64,000 nt of DNA. It comes from Kitasatospora sp. NBC_00315. GTDB taxonomy: Bacteria > Actinomycetota > Actinomycetes > Streptomycetales > Streptomycetaceae. Below, piece by piece: positions 34,501-43,138 of this stretch. The notes under the pieces were generated by a model. That model was given only the letters and a program-made list of their open reading frames with translations. It did no database searches and was not told where the DNA came from. The first letter of the stretch is position 1. Each line of letters starts with the position of its first letter. The stretch is taken from the NCBI RefSeq assembly GCF_041435095.1, contig NZ_CP108025.1, positions 3,286,001-3,350,000 of the forward strand, in the 5' to 3' direction. The translations under genes and the position numbers were made by a program.

Positions 34501-35520
34501 TCAGCCCGCGCCCACCACGTCCCGCACCTCGGCGAAGTGGCAGGCCGACTCGTGCGCGGCCGGGCCGTCCAGCAGCGACGGCACCGTGAGCAGCGGCTGC
34601 TCGGTCGCGCAGCGCTCCTGTGCCTTCCAGCAGCGGGTGCGGAAGCGGCAGCCCGAGGGCGGGTTGGCCGGCGACGGCAGATCACCGCTGAGCAGGATCC
34701 GCTCGCGGCCCTCACGGCCGGTCGGGTCCGGCACCGGCACCGCGGAGAGCAGGGCCTGGGTGTACGGGTGGGTCGGGAAGGAGTAGATGTGCTCCTCGGT
34801 GCCGATCTCGACCATCTTGCCGAGGTACATCACGCCGACCCGGTCGGAGATGTGCCGGACGATGGAGAGGTCGTGCGCGATGAACATGTACGACAGGTTG
34901 AGCTCGGTCTGCAGCTGCTCCAGCAGGTTGATCACCTGCGCCTGCACGGAGACGTCCAGCGCCGAGACCGGCTCGTCGCAGATGATCACCTCCGGCTTCA
35001 GCGCCAACCCCCGGGCGATGCCGATGCGCTGACGCTGACCACCGGAGAACTGGTGCGGGTACCGGTTGATGTACTCCGGATTCAGCCCCACCACGTCCAG
35101 CAGATCCTGGACCGCCTTGCGGCGGTCGCCCTTCGGCGCCACCTCCGGGTGGATCTCGTACGGCTCCCCGATGATGTCGCCCACCGTCATCCGGGGGTTC
35201 AACGAGGTGTACGGGTCCTGGAACACCATCTGGATGTTGCGACGCACCGCCTTCAACCCCGCGCCCGAGAGCTTGGAGATGTCCTCGCCCTTGAACAGCA
35301 CCGAGCCGGCGGTCGCCCGCTCCAGGTTCATCAGGACCTTGGCCAGCGTCGACTTGCCGCAGCCCGACTCCCCCACGATGCCCAGCGTCTCGCCCCGGTG
35401 CAGGTCGAAGGAGATCCCGTCCACCGCCTTGACCGCGCCCACGTGCTTCTTGAAGAGGATGCCCTGGGTCAGCGGGTAGTGCTTGACCAGGTCCCTGACC
35501 TCCAGGATGGGCTCAGCCAT
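34501..35520 (-). CDS. Importer system 2: ATPase F (DppF/OppF type)
   Basis: A 339-residue ATPase: Walker A GESGCGKSTLAK, signature FSGGQRQRIGIARGL, Walker B VIICDEPVSALD, and the C-terminal oligopeptide-family cysteine cluster CRFRTRCWKAQERC. Its ATG overlaps the DppD stop by eight bases (ATGGCTGA). The junction sequence is nearly the same in systems 3 and 4. The central 470 bases are nearly identical to the corresponding part of the system 3 gene, far more alike than the genes around them. It is the last gene of operon 2. Confidence 0.95.
   Translation of the reverse strand: MAEPILEVRDLVKHYPLTQGILFKKHVGAVKAVDGISFDLHRGETLGIVGESGCGKSTLAKVLMNLERATAGSVLFKGEDISKLSGAGLKAVRRNIQMVFQDPYTSLNPRMTVGDIIGEPYEIHPEVAPKGDRRKAVQDLLDVVGLNPEYINRYPHQFSGGQRQRIGIARGLALKPEVIICDEPVSALDVSVQAQVINLLEQLQTELNLSYMFIAHDLSIVRHISDRVGVMYLGKMVEIGTEEHIYSFPTHPYTQALLSAVPVPDPTGREGRERILLSGDLPSPANPPSGCRFRTRCWKAQERCATEQPLLTVPSLLDGPAAHESACHFAEVRDVVGAG
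34799..35268 (-). repeat. Near-identical DNA tract, copy 1 (dppF core)
   Basis: By eye about four mismatches in 470 bases separate this tract from 41291-41760, and about 455 bases match 47328-47782 almost as well, including third codon positions. The tract covers the Q-loop to the C-terminal part of the ATPase. Homology drops abruptly outside it. Confidence 0.85.
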
Positions 35521-36571
35521 GGAGGGTCTCCTTCCAGAAGTGGCAGGCGCTGTGGCGGCCCGGAAGGTCCCGGCCGTCCGGATCGAGCACCGGGCTCAGC
35601 CGGGGCGACTCGTCGCGGCAGAGGTCCGTGGCCTGGTCGCACCGGGGGTTGAAGGCGCAGCCCGGTGGAATGTGCAGCAGGTTCGGCGGCAGGCCCTTGA
35701 TCGCGTAGAGGTCCTGCCCCCGCTGGTCCAGGCGCGGGATCGAGCGGAGCAGGCCCTTGGTGTACGGGTGCGCCGGGTTCGCGTACAGCTCGTGCACCGG
35801 CGCGGTCTCGACGATCCGGCCCGCGTACATCACCGCGATCTTGTCCGCGACGTCAGCGACCACGCCGAGGTCGTGGGTGATCAGGATCAGGCCCATGTTG
35901 AACTCGGCCTGGAGCTCCGCGAGCAGGTCCATCACCTGCGCCTGGACGGTGACGTCCAGCGCGGTGGTGGGCTCGTCCGCGATGATCAGATCCGGCTCCA
36001 GGGCGATGGCCATCGCGATCATGATGCGCTGGCGCATACCGCCCGAGAACTGGTGCGGGTAGTCGCCCACGCGCTGCTTCGCGGCCGGGATCCGGACCCG
36101 CTCCATCAGCTCGACGGCCTTCACCCTGGCGTCCTTCTTGGACAGTCCCTCGTGCACCCGGAAGACCTCGCCGAGCTGCCAGCCCACCGAGAAGACCGGG
36201 TTGAGCGCGGAGAGCGCGTCCTGGAAGATCATCGCGATCTTCCGACCCCGGATGGTCCGGCGCCGCTCCTCGGGCATGGTGAGGAGATCCTCGCCCTTGT
36301 AGAGCACCCGGCCGCCGGCCACCCGCCCGGGCGGGCTGTCCAGGATGCCCATGATGGCCTGCGCCGTCACCGACTTGCCCGAGCCGGACTCCCCCAGCAC
36401 CGCCAGGGTCTCCCCCGCGGCCACGCTGTAGCTGACCCCGTTGACCGCCTTGGCCACACCCTCCCGGGTGCTGAACTCCACGTGGAGGTCCTCGACCTCC
36501 AACAGCGGCGCACCGACGCCGTCCTGGCGGACCGGCCCGGCCTGCGGCCTGTCGTCCACTGCCTTCTTCAT
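35513..36571 (-). CDS. Importer system 2: ATPase D (DppD/OppD type)
   Basis: A 352-residue ATPase with Walker A GESGSGKSVTAQ, signature FSGGMRQRIMIAMAI, Walker B LIIADEPTTALD and the cysteine cluster CAFNPRCDQATDLC. I chose the ATG at 36571 because GAGAGGCGAGG lies upstream; the frame extends to 36622 without homology. It ends HFWKETLHG, overlapping the DppF start. It shares long stretches of near-identical DNA with the system 3 and 4 D genes. Together with F it powers the B-C membrane pair. Confidence 0.95.
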   Translation of the reverse strand: MKKAVDDRPQAGPVRQDGVGAPLLEVEDLHVEFSTREGVAKAVNGVSYSVAAGETLAVLGESGSGKSVTAQAIMGILDSPPGRVAGGRVLYKGEDLLTMPEERRRTIRGRKIAMIFQDALSALNPVFSVGWQLGEVFRVHEGLSKKDARVKAVELMERVRIPAAKQRVGDYPHQFSGGMRQRIMIAMAIALEPDLIIADEPTTALDVTVQAQVMDLLAELQAEFNMGLILITHDLGVVADVADKIAVMYAGRIVETAPVHELYANPAHPYTKGLLRSIPRLDQRGQDLYAIKGLPPNLLHIPPGCAFNPRCDQATDLCRDESPRLSPVLDPDGRDLPGRHSACHFWKETLHG

Positions 36572-36618
36572 CGCCTCGCCTCTCGTGTGGTCACTGCCGC
36601 GTACCCGCCTCGCACCGC

Positions 36619-37545
36619 TCACCGCAGCTTGGGGTCGAGCGCGTCACGCAGCCCGTCGCCGACGAAGATGAAGCCGAGAGTGGTCAGCACCACCGCGAGC
36701 GACGGCAGCGTCCAGAGGTAGTCGTAGACGCCGATGAAGCCGCGCCCGGCCGCCAGCATGTTGCCCCACTCCGGGACCTCCGGGCTCACGCCGACGCCCA
36801 GGTACGAGAGCGAGGCCTCGGCCACCACGGCGGTGCCGACGCTGAAGGTGCTGTAGATCAGCACCGGCGCGATCGAGTTCGGCAGGATGTGGCGCACGAT
36901 GATGCGCACGTTCCCCGCCCCCAGTGCCCGCGCCGCCTGGACGTAGTCCATCTCCCGGGCGGAGAGCACCGAACTTCGCAGCAGCCGGGCCACGGTGGCC
37001 CAGCCGAAGACGCCGAGCGCGATGATCACCGGCCACACGCCCCGGCCGACCACCACGATGAGGATGATCGCCGCGGGAATCAGCGGGAACGCGAAGAAGA
37101 TGTCCGCACCGCGCATCACCAGGCTGTCGTAGAAGCCGCCGAAGAACCCGGCGACGGCGCCCAGGGTGACCCCGATGAGCAGGGTCAGGATGATGGACGC
37201 CAGACCGACCTCCACCGCGATCCGGCTGCCCCAGATCACCCGGGAGAGCTGGTCGCGGCCGATCGCGTCGGTACCGAACCAGTGGGCGCCGGAGGGCGGT
37301 TCGGTGGTGTGGTAGAGATCCTGGTGCAGCGGGTCCTGCGGGGATATCCAGGGGGCGAGCAGGGCCGTCAGGAACAGCGCGGTCACCAGGACCAGGCCGA
37401 TCAGGGCCAGCCGGTTCGCGGCGAACCGGTTCCAGGCCTCGTGCCACTCCTTGACCACCCTGATCGGCGGCTCCCCCGAGAGGTCGCCGCCGCGCTGGCG
37501 CGGGATGGCGCCGTCCGCGGTCTTCGTCATGCTGTCGTCAGTCAT
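36619..37545 (-). CDS. Importer system 2: permease C
   Basis: A 308-residue OppC-type permease with a cytoplasmic N-terminus of about 40 residues and six helices. The EAA loop (AARALGAGNVRIIVRHILPN) and the closing FVGDGLRDALDPKLR are intact. Its stop lies 47 bases before the D start. Permease B ends 10 bases upstream, with no overlap; in systems 3 and 4 the B/C junction overlaps by eight bases, so system 2 is the more distant relative. Confidence 0.94.
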   Translation of the reverse strand: MTDDSMTKTADGAIPRQRGGDLSGEPPIRVVKEWHEAWNRFAANRLALIGLVLVTALFLTALLAPWISPQDPLHQDLYHTTEPPSGAHWFGTDAIGRDQLSRVIWGSRIAVEVGLASIILTLLIGVTLGAVAGFFGGFYDSLVMRGADIFFAFPLIPAAIILIVVVGRGVWPVIIALGVFGWATVARLLRSSVLSAREMDYVQAARALGAGNVRIIVRHILPNSIAPVLIYSTFSVGTAVVAEASLSYLGVGVSPEVPEWGNMLAAGRGFIGVYDYLWTLPSLAVVLTTLGFIFVGDGLRDALDPKLR

Positions 37546-37555
37546 GTCGGCGCCC

Positions 37556-38485
37556 TCAGCTCAGCCGGATTCGGGGGTCGAGCACCGCGTACAGCAGGTC
37601 CACCACCAGGTTGAGCACCACGAAGATGCCCACCCCCCAGGTGGCGACCCCGACGATGATCGGGTTGTTCTGGCTCTGGATCGACACGGCCATCGCCAGG
37701 CCGACACCGTCCCAGTTGAAGATGGACTCGGTGATGATCGCGCCGCCCAGCAGAGCGCCGAACGAGATGCCGATGTAGGTGATCACCGGGATCACCGAGT
37801 TCCGCAGGACGTGCTTGAAAAGCACCTGTCGGCGCGGAACTCCCTTGGCCACGGCGGTCTTCACGTAGTCGGCGCGCAGGATCTCGAGCATCGTCCCGCG
37901 CATCAGCCTGGCCACCAGCGCGGCGTCCACGATCGCCAGGGTGATCGCGGGCAGGATCACCTGCACCGGATCACCGGGATCACCGATCACCGGGACCCAC
38001 TTGAGCTGCACCGCGAAGACGTTGAGCAGCAGCATGCCGATGACGAAGGTCGGGAAGCCGACCACGACGGTGGTCACCAGTGTCGTGACGGTGTCCCAGA
38101 TCGAATAGCGTTTCAGCGCGGCGAGCGCGCCGACGGCGGCCCCGATGACCACGTCGATGACGATCGCCGCCAGGGCCAGCTTGGCGGTGTTGGCGAGCTT
38201 CGGGGCGAGGATCTCGGAGACCGGGCGACGCTGGGTGTAGTCCTCCCCCATGTCCCCGTGCGCGAGCCGGCCGAGATAGTTGACGTACTGGACCGCCAGG
38301 GGCTCGTCGAGCCCGTACCGGGCCCGGAGCTGTTTGACCACGGCGGGATCCCTGGCCCGGTCGCTGCCGGCCAGCGAGCCGACCGGGTCGCCGGGGATGA
38401 CGAACAGGCAAGCGAAGAGGATCATGGTGGCGCCCAGCAGGACGATGACCATCTGACCGAGCCTTCGCAGCACATATCTGCCCAT
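37556..38485 (-). CDS. Importer system 2: permease B
   Basis: A 309-residue OppB-type permease beginning MGRYVLRRLGQMVIVLLGAT. It has six helices and a long loop after helix one. The EAA loop TAVAKGVPRRQVLFKHVLRN and the closing LLYAVLDPRIRLS are intact. It lies 188 bases downstream of the system 2 binding-protein gene, with a strong hairpin in between that probably lowers expression of the membrane and ATPase genes relative to the binding protein. Confidence 0.94.
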   Translation of the reverse strand: MGRYVLRRLGQMVIVLLGATMILFACLFVIPGDPVGSLAGSDRARDPAVVKQLRARYGLDEPLAVQYVNYLGRLAHGDMGEDYTQRRPVSEILAPKLANTAKLALAAIVIDVVIGAAVGALAALKRYSIWDTVTTLVTTVVVGFPTFVIGMLLLNVFAVQLKWVPVIGDPGDPVQVILPAITLAIVDAALVARLMRGTMLEILRADYVKTAVAKGVPRRQVLFKHVLRNSVIPVITYIGISFGALLGGAIITESIFNWDGVGLAMAVSIQSQNNPIIVGVATWGVGIFVVLNLVVDLLYAVLDPRIRLS

Positions 38486-38567
38486 AGGACTGCCTCTCTG
38501 TGGGGTGGTGGCAGAGCGGCGTGGCCCGCCCCGTACGCGCCGCCCGGTGTGGCGGGGCTCTCGGGGG

Positions 38568-38604
38568 GCGGCCGGCCCTGCCTGGTCGAGGCAGGGCCGG
38601 CCGC
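38568..38604 (-). promoter_or_regulatory. Intercistronic hairpin, system 2 (SBP/permease B)
   Basis: Arms 38568-38583 and 38589-38604 are fully complementary (16 bp) with a GGTCG loop. It lies between the binding-protein stop and the permease B start on the same transcript. It probably acts as a partial terminator or 3' RNA stabiliser that raises binding-protein output. Confidence 0.8.
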
Positions 38605-38673
38605 ACTGTTGCGAGCCCGGGACCGGGCTCTCCGTACGGTTGGCGGACTACGCCTGGTGCGGGAAGGAGCGCG

Positions 38674-40350
38674 TCACTTCTGCGAGACGGTCGACAGGGT
38701 CGGGTTCTCGTTGAAGTCGTAGCTCAGGTTGGTCCACTTGCCCAGGTCGGCCACTCGCAGCTGGTGCCGGCCCCAGAGCGGGATGAGCGCCAGGTCGTCG
38801 CCGATCGCGATCTTCTCGGCCTGCTGGTAGAGCTTGGTGCGCTCGGCCAGGTCCTTGGTGCCGGTGGCCTTGGTCAGCAGGCTGTCGAAGGCGGGGTTGC
38901 TGTAGCGGCCGCGGTTGTCGCCCTGGGCGACGTGCGTGGTCGCGTCCTCGTTGATCGAGGAGGTGGCCAGCAGCGGGTTCAGGAAGTTGCCGGGAGTCGG
39001 GTAGTCGGCGCCCCAGGCGGCACGGAACATACCGACCGAGCCCGGCTGCTGCTCCTTCTTCAGGAGGTCCTTGAAGGGCATGCCGTCGATCTGGACGTCC
39101 AGGCCGAGCACGTCCTTGAGCTGCTGGGCGACCGCCTGCACCCACTCCTCGTGCCCGCCACCGGTGTTGTAGCCGAAGTACAGCTTGGTACCGGGGGTCA
39201 GACCGGCCTGGGTCGCGAGCGACTTGGCCTTGTCCTTGTCCTGCGCGACGCAGCTGGCGCAGACGCCCTGCTGGTAGGCGTCCTTGAAGGCGGCCGGGAC
39301 GAGGCTGGAGGCCGGGGTGAGGAAGCCCTTGAAGACGCCCTGGGTGATCGCCTTGCGGTCGATGGCGTAGGAGATCGCCTGGCGGGCCTCCTTGCTCTTC
39401 AGCGGGCCGTCCGCGGTCTCCGGCATCAGGTAGTTCATGCCGTTGGCGTCCCACTCCAGCCAGTCGCCCTTGGCGTTGTAGGTCGCCTTGGCCGCGGTGA
39501 GCTGCGGGGTGGGCATCCGCGCCCAGTCGAACTGGCCCGCCTGGAAGCCCTGGTACTCCAGGGTGGCGGCGTTGTCGGAGTTCAGGATCGAGATCTCGAC
39601 GCGGTCCAGGTTGGCCTTCTTCAGGCCGTAGCTGTCGTTGCGGACCAGCGTGATCTTGCTGTTGTGCTGCCAGGGCCCGTCCAGCTTGAAGGGCCCGTTG
39701 CCGATCGGCTGGTCGTTGTAGGTCTTGTTGGTGGCCGCCCCGGCCACCGCCGGCACCGGGCTGAACACGGTGTGGAAGGTGCGGAGGTCGAACTCACAGT
39801 CCTTGATGCCGAGTTTGACCACCAGCGTGGTGGCGTCGGGCGCGCTCAGACCCTTGAAGGTGGTGGCGCTGCCGTCCTGGAGCGCGTCGAATCCGTCGAT
39901 CTCGCCCATGTGGTAGGCGACATCGGAGGCGGCGTCCTTGCCCGCGGCGCGCGTCCAGCCCCGGACGAAGGCGGCGGCGTCCACCGGGTCGCCGTTGCTG
40001 AAGGTGGTGCCACCCTTGATCTTGAAGGTCCACTCACTGCAGTCGTCGTTCGGCGTGCGGCTCTCGGCCAAGGCGTTGGACAACGTGCCGTCCGCGGATA
40101 CGCTGGTCAGCCCGGTGAACAGGTTCTGGGTGACCAGGGTGCCCTCGGACTCCTGGGTGTTGTAAGGGTCGATCGCGACCGGCTCGGCTATGCCGAGCCT
40201 GAACGTGCCACCCTGCTTGGCCGGTGCGTTGTTGCTCTGACTGGCCTTGGCCCCACCGTCGGCACTGCTGCCGCTGTTGCTGCAGCCGGCTACGGCCAGG
40301 GCGGTGGTGGCCGCCACCGCCGTCCATCGCATTGTCTTGGTGAGCCTCAT
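38674..40350 (-). CDS. Importer system 2: solute-binding lipoprotein (SBP_bac_5)
   Basis: A 558-residue lipoprotein. A signal peptide ends at lipobox AVAGC (Cys about 23), followed by a Ser/Asn/Gln-rich linker. The SBP family 5 fold begins GGTFRLGIAEPVAIDPYN. A Cys pair with two residues between (GVCASCVAQ) in the middle of the protein probably forms a disulfide outside the cell; systems 3 and 4 have a related but differently spaced pair. It is the first gene of operon 2, with an A+T-rich leader upstream. The ligand is probably an oligopeptide. Confidence 0.94.
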   Translation of the reverse strand: MRLTKTMRWTAVAATTALAVAGCSNSGSSADGGAKASQSNNAPAKQGGTFRLGIAEPVAIDPYNTQESEGTLVTQNLFTGLTSVSADGTLSNALAESRTPNDDCSEWTFKIKGGTTFSNGDPVDAAAFVRGWTRAAGKDAASDVAYHMGEIDGFDALQDGSATTFKGLSAPDATTLVVKLGIKDCEFDLRTFHTVFSPVPAVAGAATNKTYNDQPIGNGPFKLDGPWQHNSKITLVRNDSYGLKKANLDRVEISILNSDNAATLEYQGFQAGQFDWARMPTPQLTAAKATYNAKGDWLEWDANGMNYLMPETADGPLKSKEARQAISYAIDRKAITQGVFKGFLTPASSLVPAAFKDAYQQGVCASCVAQDKDKAKSLATQAGLTPGTKLYFGYNTGGGHEEWVQAVAQQLKDVLGLDVQIDGMPFKDLLKKEQQPGSVGMFRAAWGADYPTPGNFLNPLLATSSINEDATTHVAQGDNRGRYSNPAFDSLLTKATGTKDLAERTKLYQQAEKIAIGDDLALIPLWGRHQLRVADLGKWTNLSYDFNENPTLSTVSQK

Positions 40351-40719
40351 TCAACTGCCTCTCGATATAGGGGCTTACGAACGAACGGCTGGCCCGCACC
40401 ACTCGGTGTTGCCGGATGCGGGCAGGCGGCAACATCAGGGACCACCAACCAAGTTGACGGTGTGACCACTGACACGCGTAGAGCAACTATCGATCAGCTG
40501 ACCGTCACTGGGAATCGCCCTTACATCTCTTTTGGATTACATGCTCAGACCAAGTCATGACAATGGTTGCCAAAGTCCGCCATATCATTCACGAAGTATT
40601 TCCAGGGATCTCCGAATACCGGACAACATGCCTCGCAATACGACGAGTTGGCCAGCTGTGCACCCGAGAAGAAAGCAAGTGTTCGATCAATATTCCGGGA
40701 GTCGTCGCAGCACAGACGG
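40351..40719 (-). other. Regulatory region upstream of system 2
   Basis: A gap of about 370 bases without a supportable gene. It is markedly A+T-rich from about 40440 to 40690. It contains a TCAGCTGA palindrome (40494-40501) and a TGACGGT/ACCGTCA inverted pair (40455-40461 and 40501-40507). The operon 2 promoter (reading leftward) must be here, but I cannot pick -35/-10 boxes with confidence. Confidence 0.5.
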
Positions 40720-40752
40720 CAGGGCGCGCCCTCCGGTGGAGGACGCGCCCTG
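40720..40752 (-). terminator. Terminator of operon 3
   Basis: Arms 40720-40734 and 40738-40752 pair over 15 bp with one C-A mismatch and a GGT loop. It lies 22 bases after the stop of the system 3 DppF gene. Confidence 0.82.
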
Positions 40753-40773
40753 CGGCGCTACGCGGGCCGACGG

Positions 40774-42081
40774 TCAGTCGGGCGGTGTCAAGTCGTTCGA
40801 CCCGTCCGCCGACCCGGAACCGGGCTCTCCGGGGCCCCGCCCGAGGGGCTCCCCGGACGCCCCGCCCGGGGCGGGGCCGGGCTCGCCTGCGCCCGGGGCG
40901 GGGCCGGGCTCGCCTGCGCCCGGGGCGGTCTCCCGCTCCGCGGCACTCCGCCCGATCTCGCGCTCCGCCGCACTCCGCCCGATCTCGCGCTCCGCCGCAC
41001 TCTGTCCGATCTCGCGCTCCGCCGCGAAGTGACAAGCCGACTCGTGCTTCGCCAGCCCCGTGAGCCAGGAGGGCGCCGCCAGCAGCGGGACCTCGGTCGC
41101 GCAGCGCTCCTCGGCCTTCCAGCAGCGGGTGCGGAAGCGGCAGCCCGAGGGCGGGTTGGCCGGCGAGGGGACGTCGCCCGTGAGCACGATCCGGTCACGG
41201 GCCTCCCGGGCGGTCGGGTCCGGCACCGGCACCGCGGAGAGCAGGGCCTGGGTGTACGGGTGGGTGGCGTGCTCGTAGATCTCCAGATCGGTGCCGATCT
41301 CGACCATCTTGCCGAGGTACATCACGCCGACCCGGTCGGAGATGTGCCGGACGATGGAGAGGTCGTGCGCGATGAACATGTACGACAGGTTGAACTCGCT
41401 CTGCAGCTGCTCCAGCAGGTTGATCACCTGCGCCTGCACGGAGACGTCCAGCGCCGAGACCGGCTCGTCGCAGATGATCACCTCCGGCTTCAGCGCCAAC
41501 CCCCGGGCGATGCCGATGCGCTGGCGCTGACCACCGGAGAACTGGTGCGGGTACCGGTTGATGTACTCCGGGTTCAGCCCCACCACGTCCAGCAGATCCT
41601 GGACCGCCTTGCGGCGGTCGCCCTTCGGCGCCACCTCCGGGTGGATCTCGTACGGCTCCCCGATGATGTCGCCCACCGTCATCCGGGGGTTCAACGAGGT
41701 GTACGGGTCCTGGAACACCATCTGGATGTTGCGACGCACCGCCTTCAACCCCGCGCCCGACAGGTGGGAGATCTCCTCGCCCTTGAAGCGCACCGAGCCA
41801 CCGGTGGCCGGCTCCAGGTTCATCAGCACCTTGGCCAGCGTCGACTTGCCGCAGCCCGACTCCCCCACGATGCCCAGCGTCTCGCCCTGGACCAGGTCGA
41901 AGGAGATCCCGTCCACCGCCTTGACGGCGCCCACGTGCTTCTTGAACAGCACCCCCTTGGTGAGCGGGAAGTGCTTCACCAGATCACGGACTTCGAGGAT
42001 CGGCTCGCCGCGCGGCACGGGCTGCGCGAACGCGATCTCCTCCGGCACCGCCGCGCCCAGGGCGCTGGCCCCGTTAGCCAT
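40774..42081 (-). CDS. Importer system 3: ATPase F with repetitive C-terminal tail
   Basis: A 435-residue DppF-type ATPase, about 95 residues longer than its system 2 and 4 paralogues. The ATPase core is standard (GESGCGKSTLAK, FSGGQRQRIGIARGL, VIICDEPVSALD, CRFRTRCWKAEERC). After the usual end (HESACHFA) it continues with nine-residue units AEREIGQSA/AEREIGRSA, then GAGEPGPAP units, then a Gly/Pro/Glu tail ending NDLTPPD. The tail DNA is a 27-bp tandem repeat. I chose the ATG at 42081, which overlaps the D stop by eight bases (ATGGCTAA). The core is nearly identical to system 2 at the DNA level. Confidence 0.93.
   Translation of the reverse strand: MANGASALGAAVPEEIAFAQPVPRGEPILEVRDLVKHFPLTKGVLFKKHVGAVKAVDGISFDLVQGETLGIVGESGCGKSTLAKVLMNLEPATGGSVRFKGEEISHLSGAGLKAVRRNIQMVFQDPYTSLNPRMTVGDIIGEPYEIHPEVAPKGDRRKAVQDLLDVVGLNPEYINRYPHQFSGGQRQRIGIARGLALKPEVIICDEPVSALDVSVQAQVINLLEQLQSEFNLSYMFIAHDLSIVRHISDRVGVMYLGKMVEIGTDLEIYEHATHPYTQALLSAVPVPDPTAREARDRIVLTGDVPSPANPPSGCRFRTRCWKAEERCATEVPLLAAPSWLTGLAKHESACHFAAEREIGQSAAEREIGRSAAEREIGRSAAERETAPGAGEPGPAPGAGEPGPAPGGASGEPLGRGPGEPGSGSADGSNDLTPPD
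40864..40928. repeat. 27-bp tandem repeat A in the dppF3 tail
   Basis: Two perfect 27-base units (40864-40890 and 40891-40917) plus 11 bases of a third encode GAGEPGPAP units on the minus strand. The unit keeps the reading frame (27 = 9 codons). Confidence 0.88.
40936..41025. repeat. 27-bp tandem repeat B in the dppF3 tail
   Basis: Three 27-base units (40936-40962, 40963-40989, 40990-41016) with one to a few differences, plus a partial fourth, encode AEREIGxSA units on the minus strand. The unit sequence is unrelated to repeat A but of the same length. Confidence 0.88.
41291..41760 (-). repeat. Near-identical DNA tract, copy 2 (dppF core)
   Basis: The same length as copy 1 (34799-35268), with about four mismatches by eye. 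It ends abruptly before the Walker A half of the gene, where codon choice differs. Confidence 0.85.
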
Positions 42082-43123
42082 GGAGGGTCTCCTTCCAGAA
42101 GAAGCACGCACTGCCCCGGCCCGGCTGCTCCACGCCCTCGTCGTCGGTGACGGGGAACAGTGCGGGCACCTCGGCCCGGCAGACGTCCTGCGCCCTCGGG
42201 CAGCGGGGGTTGAACGCGCAGCCCGGCGGGATCCGCAGCAGGTTCGGCGGCAGGCCCTTGATCGCGTAGAGCTCCTGGCCCTTCTGGTCCAGGCGCGGGA
42301 TGGAGTCCAGCAGGCCCCGGGTGTACGGGTGCGCGGGGTTCGCGTACAGCTCGTGCACCGGCGCGGTCTCGACGATCCGGCCCGCGTACATCACCGCGAT
42401 CTTGTCCGCGACGTCCGCAACCACGCCGAGGTCGTGGGTGATCAGGATCAGGCCCATGTGGTACTCGGCCTGGAGCTCCGCGAGCAGGTCCATCACCTGG
42501 GCCTGGACGGTGACGTCCAGCGCGGTGGTGGGCTCGTCCGCGATGATCAGATCCGGCTCCAGGGCCAGCGCCATCGCGATCATGATGCGCTGCCGCATAC
42601 CGCCCGAGAACTGGTGCGGGTAGTCGCCCACCCGGTCCTTCGCGGCGGGGATCCGGACCCGGTCCATCAGGTCGACGGCCTTGGCCTTCGCGTCCTTGCG
42701 GGAGGCCCCGGTGTGGGCGCGGAACATCTCGCCGAGCTGGAAGCCGACGGTGAGCACCGGGTTCAGCGAGGAGAGCGCGTCCTGGAAGATCATCGCGATC
42801 TTCTGGCCGCGGATCCGGCGCCGCTCCTCCTTGCCCATCGTGAGCATGTCGCGGCCCCGGAAGCGGATCTCGCCCTGCGGGATCCGGGCCGGCGGCATGT
42901 CGAGGATGCCCATGATCGCCTGGGCGGTCACCGACTTGCCCGAGCCGGACTCGCCCAGCACGGCGAGCGTCTCGCCGGCGCTGACGCTGTAGTTGACCCC
43001 GTTGACGGCGCGCGCGACGCCGTCCCTGGTCACGAACTCCACGTGCAGGTCCCGGACGTCGAGCAGCGGCCCCTCGTAGGGCGCCTCCCGGCCGGGCTTG
43101 GTGGTGTCGACGGCAGTGGTCAC
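42074..43123 (-). CDS. Importer system 3: ATPase D
   Basis: A 349-residue DppD-type ATPase: GESGSGKSVTAQ, FSGGMRQRIMIAMALA, LIIADEPTTALD, and the cysteine cluster CAFNPRCPRAQDVC. It starts at a GTG 15 bases after the permease C stop. It ends FFWKETLHG with the stop inside the F start. From the signature onward its DNA is almost the same as in systems 2 and 4. Confidence 0.95.
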   Translation of the reverse strand: MTTAVDTTKPGREAPYEGPLLDVRDLHVEFVTRDGVARAVNGVNYSVSAGETLAVLGESGSGKSVTAQAIMGILDMPPARIPQGEIRFRGRDMLTMGKEERRRIRGQKIAMIFQDALSSLNPVLTVGFQLGEMFRAHTGASRKDAKAKAVDLMDRVRIPAAKDRVGDYPHQFSGGMRQRIMIAMALALEPDLIIADEPTTALDVTVQAQVMDLLAELQAEYHMGLILITHDLGVVADVADKIAVMYAGRIVETAPVHELYANPAHPYTRGLLDSIPRLDQKGQELYAIKGLPPNLLRIPPGCAFNPRCPRAQDVCRAEVPALFPVTDDEGVEQPGRGSACFFWKETLHG

Positions 43124-43138
43124 GATGCGTCCCCTCGC

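Noticed and set aside
40864..41025. Possible CRISPR array
   Set aside because: The 27-base units are direct tandem copies without spacers, lie inside the reading frame of an ATPase gene and encode nine-residue repeats. No cas gene is present.
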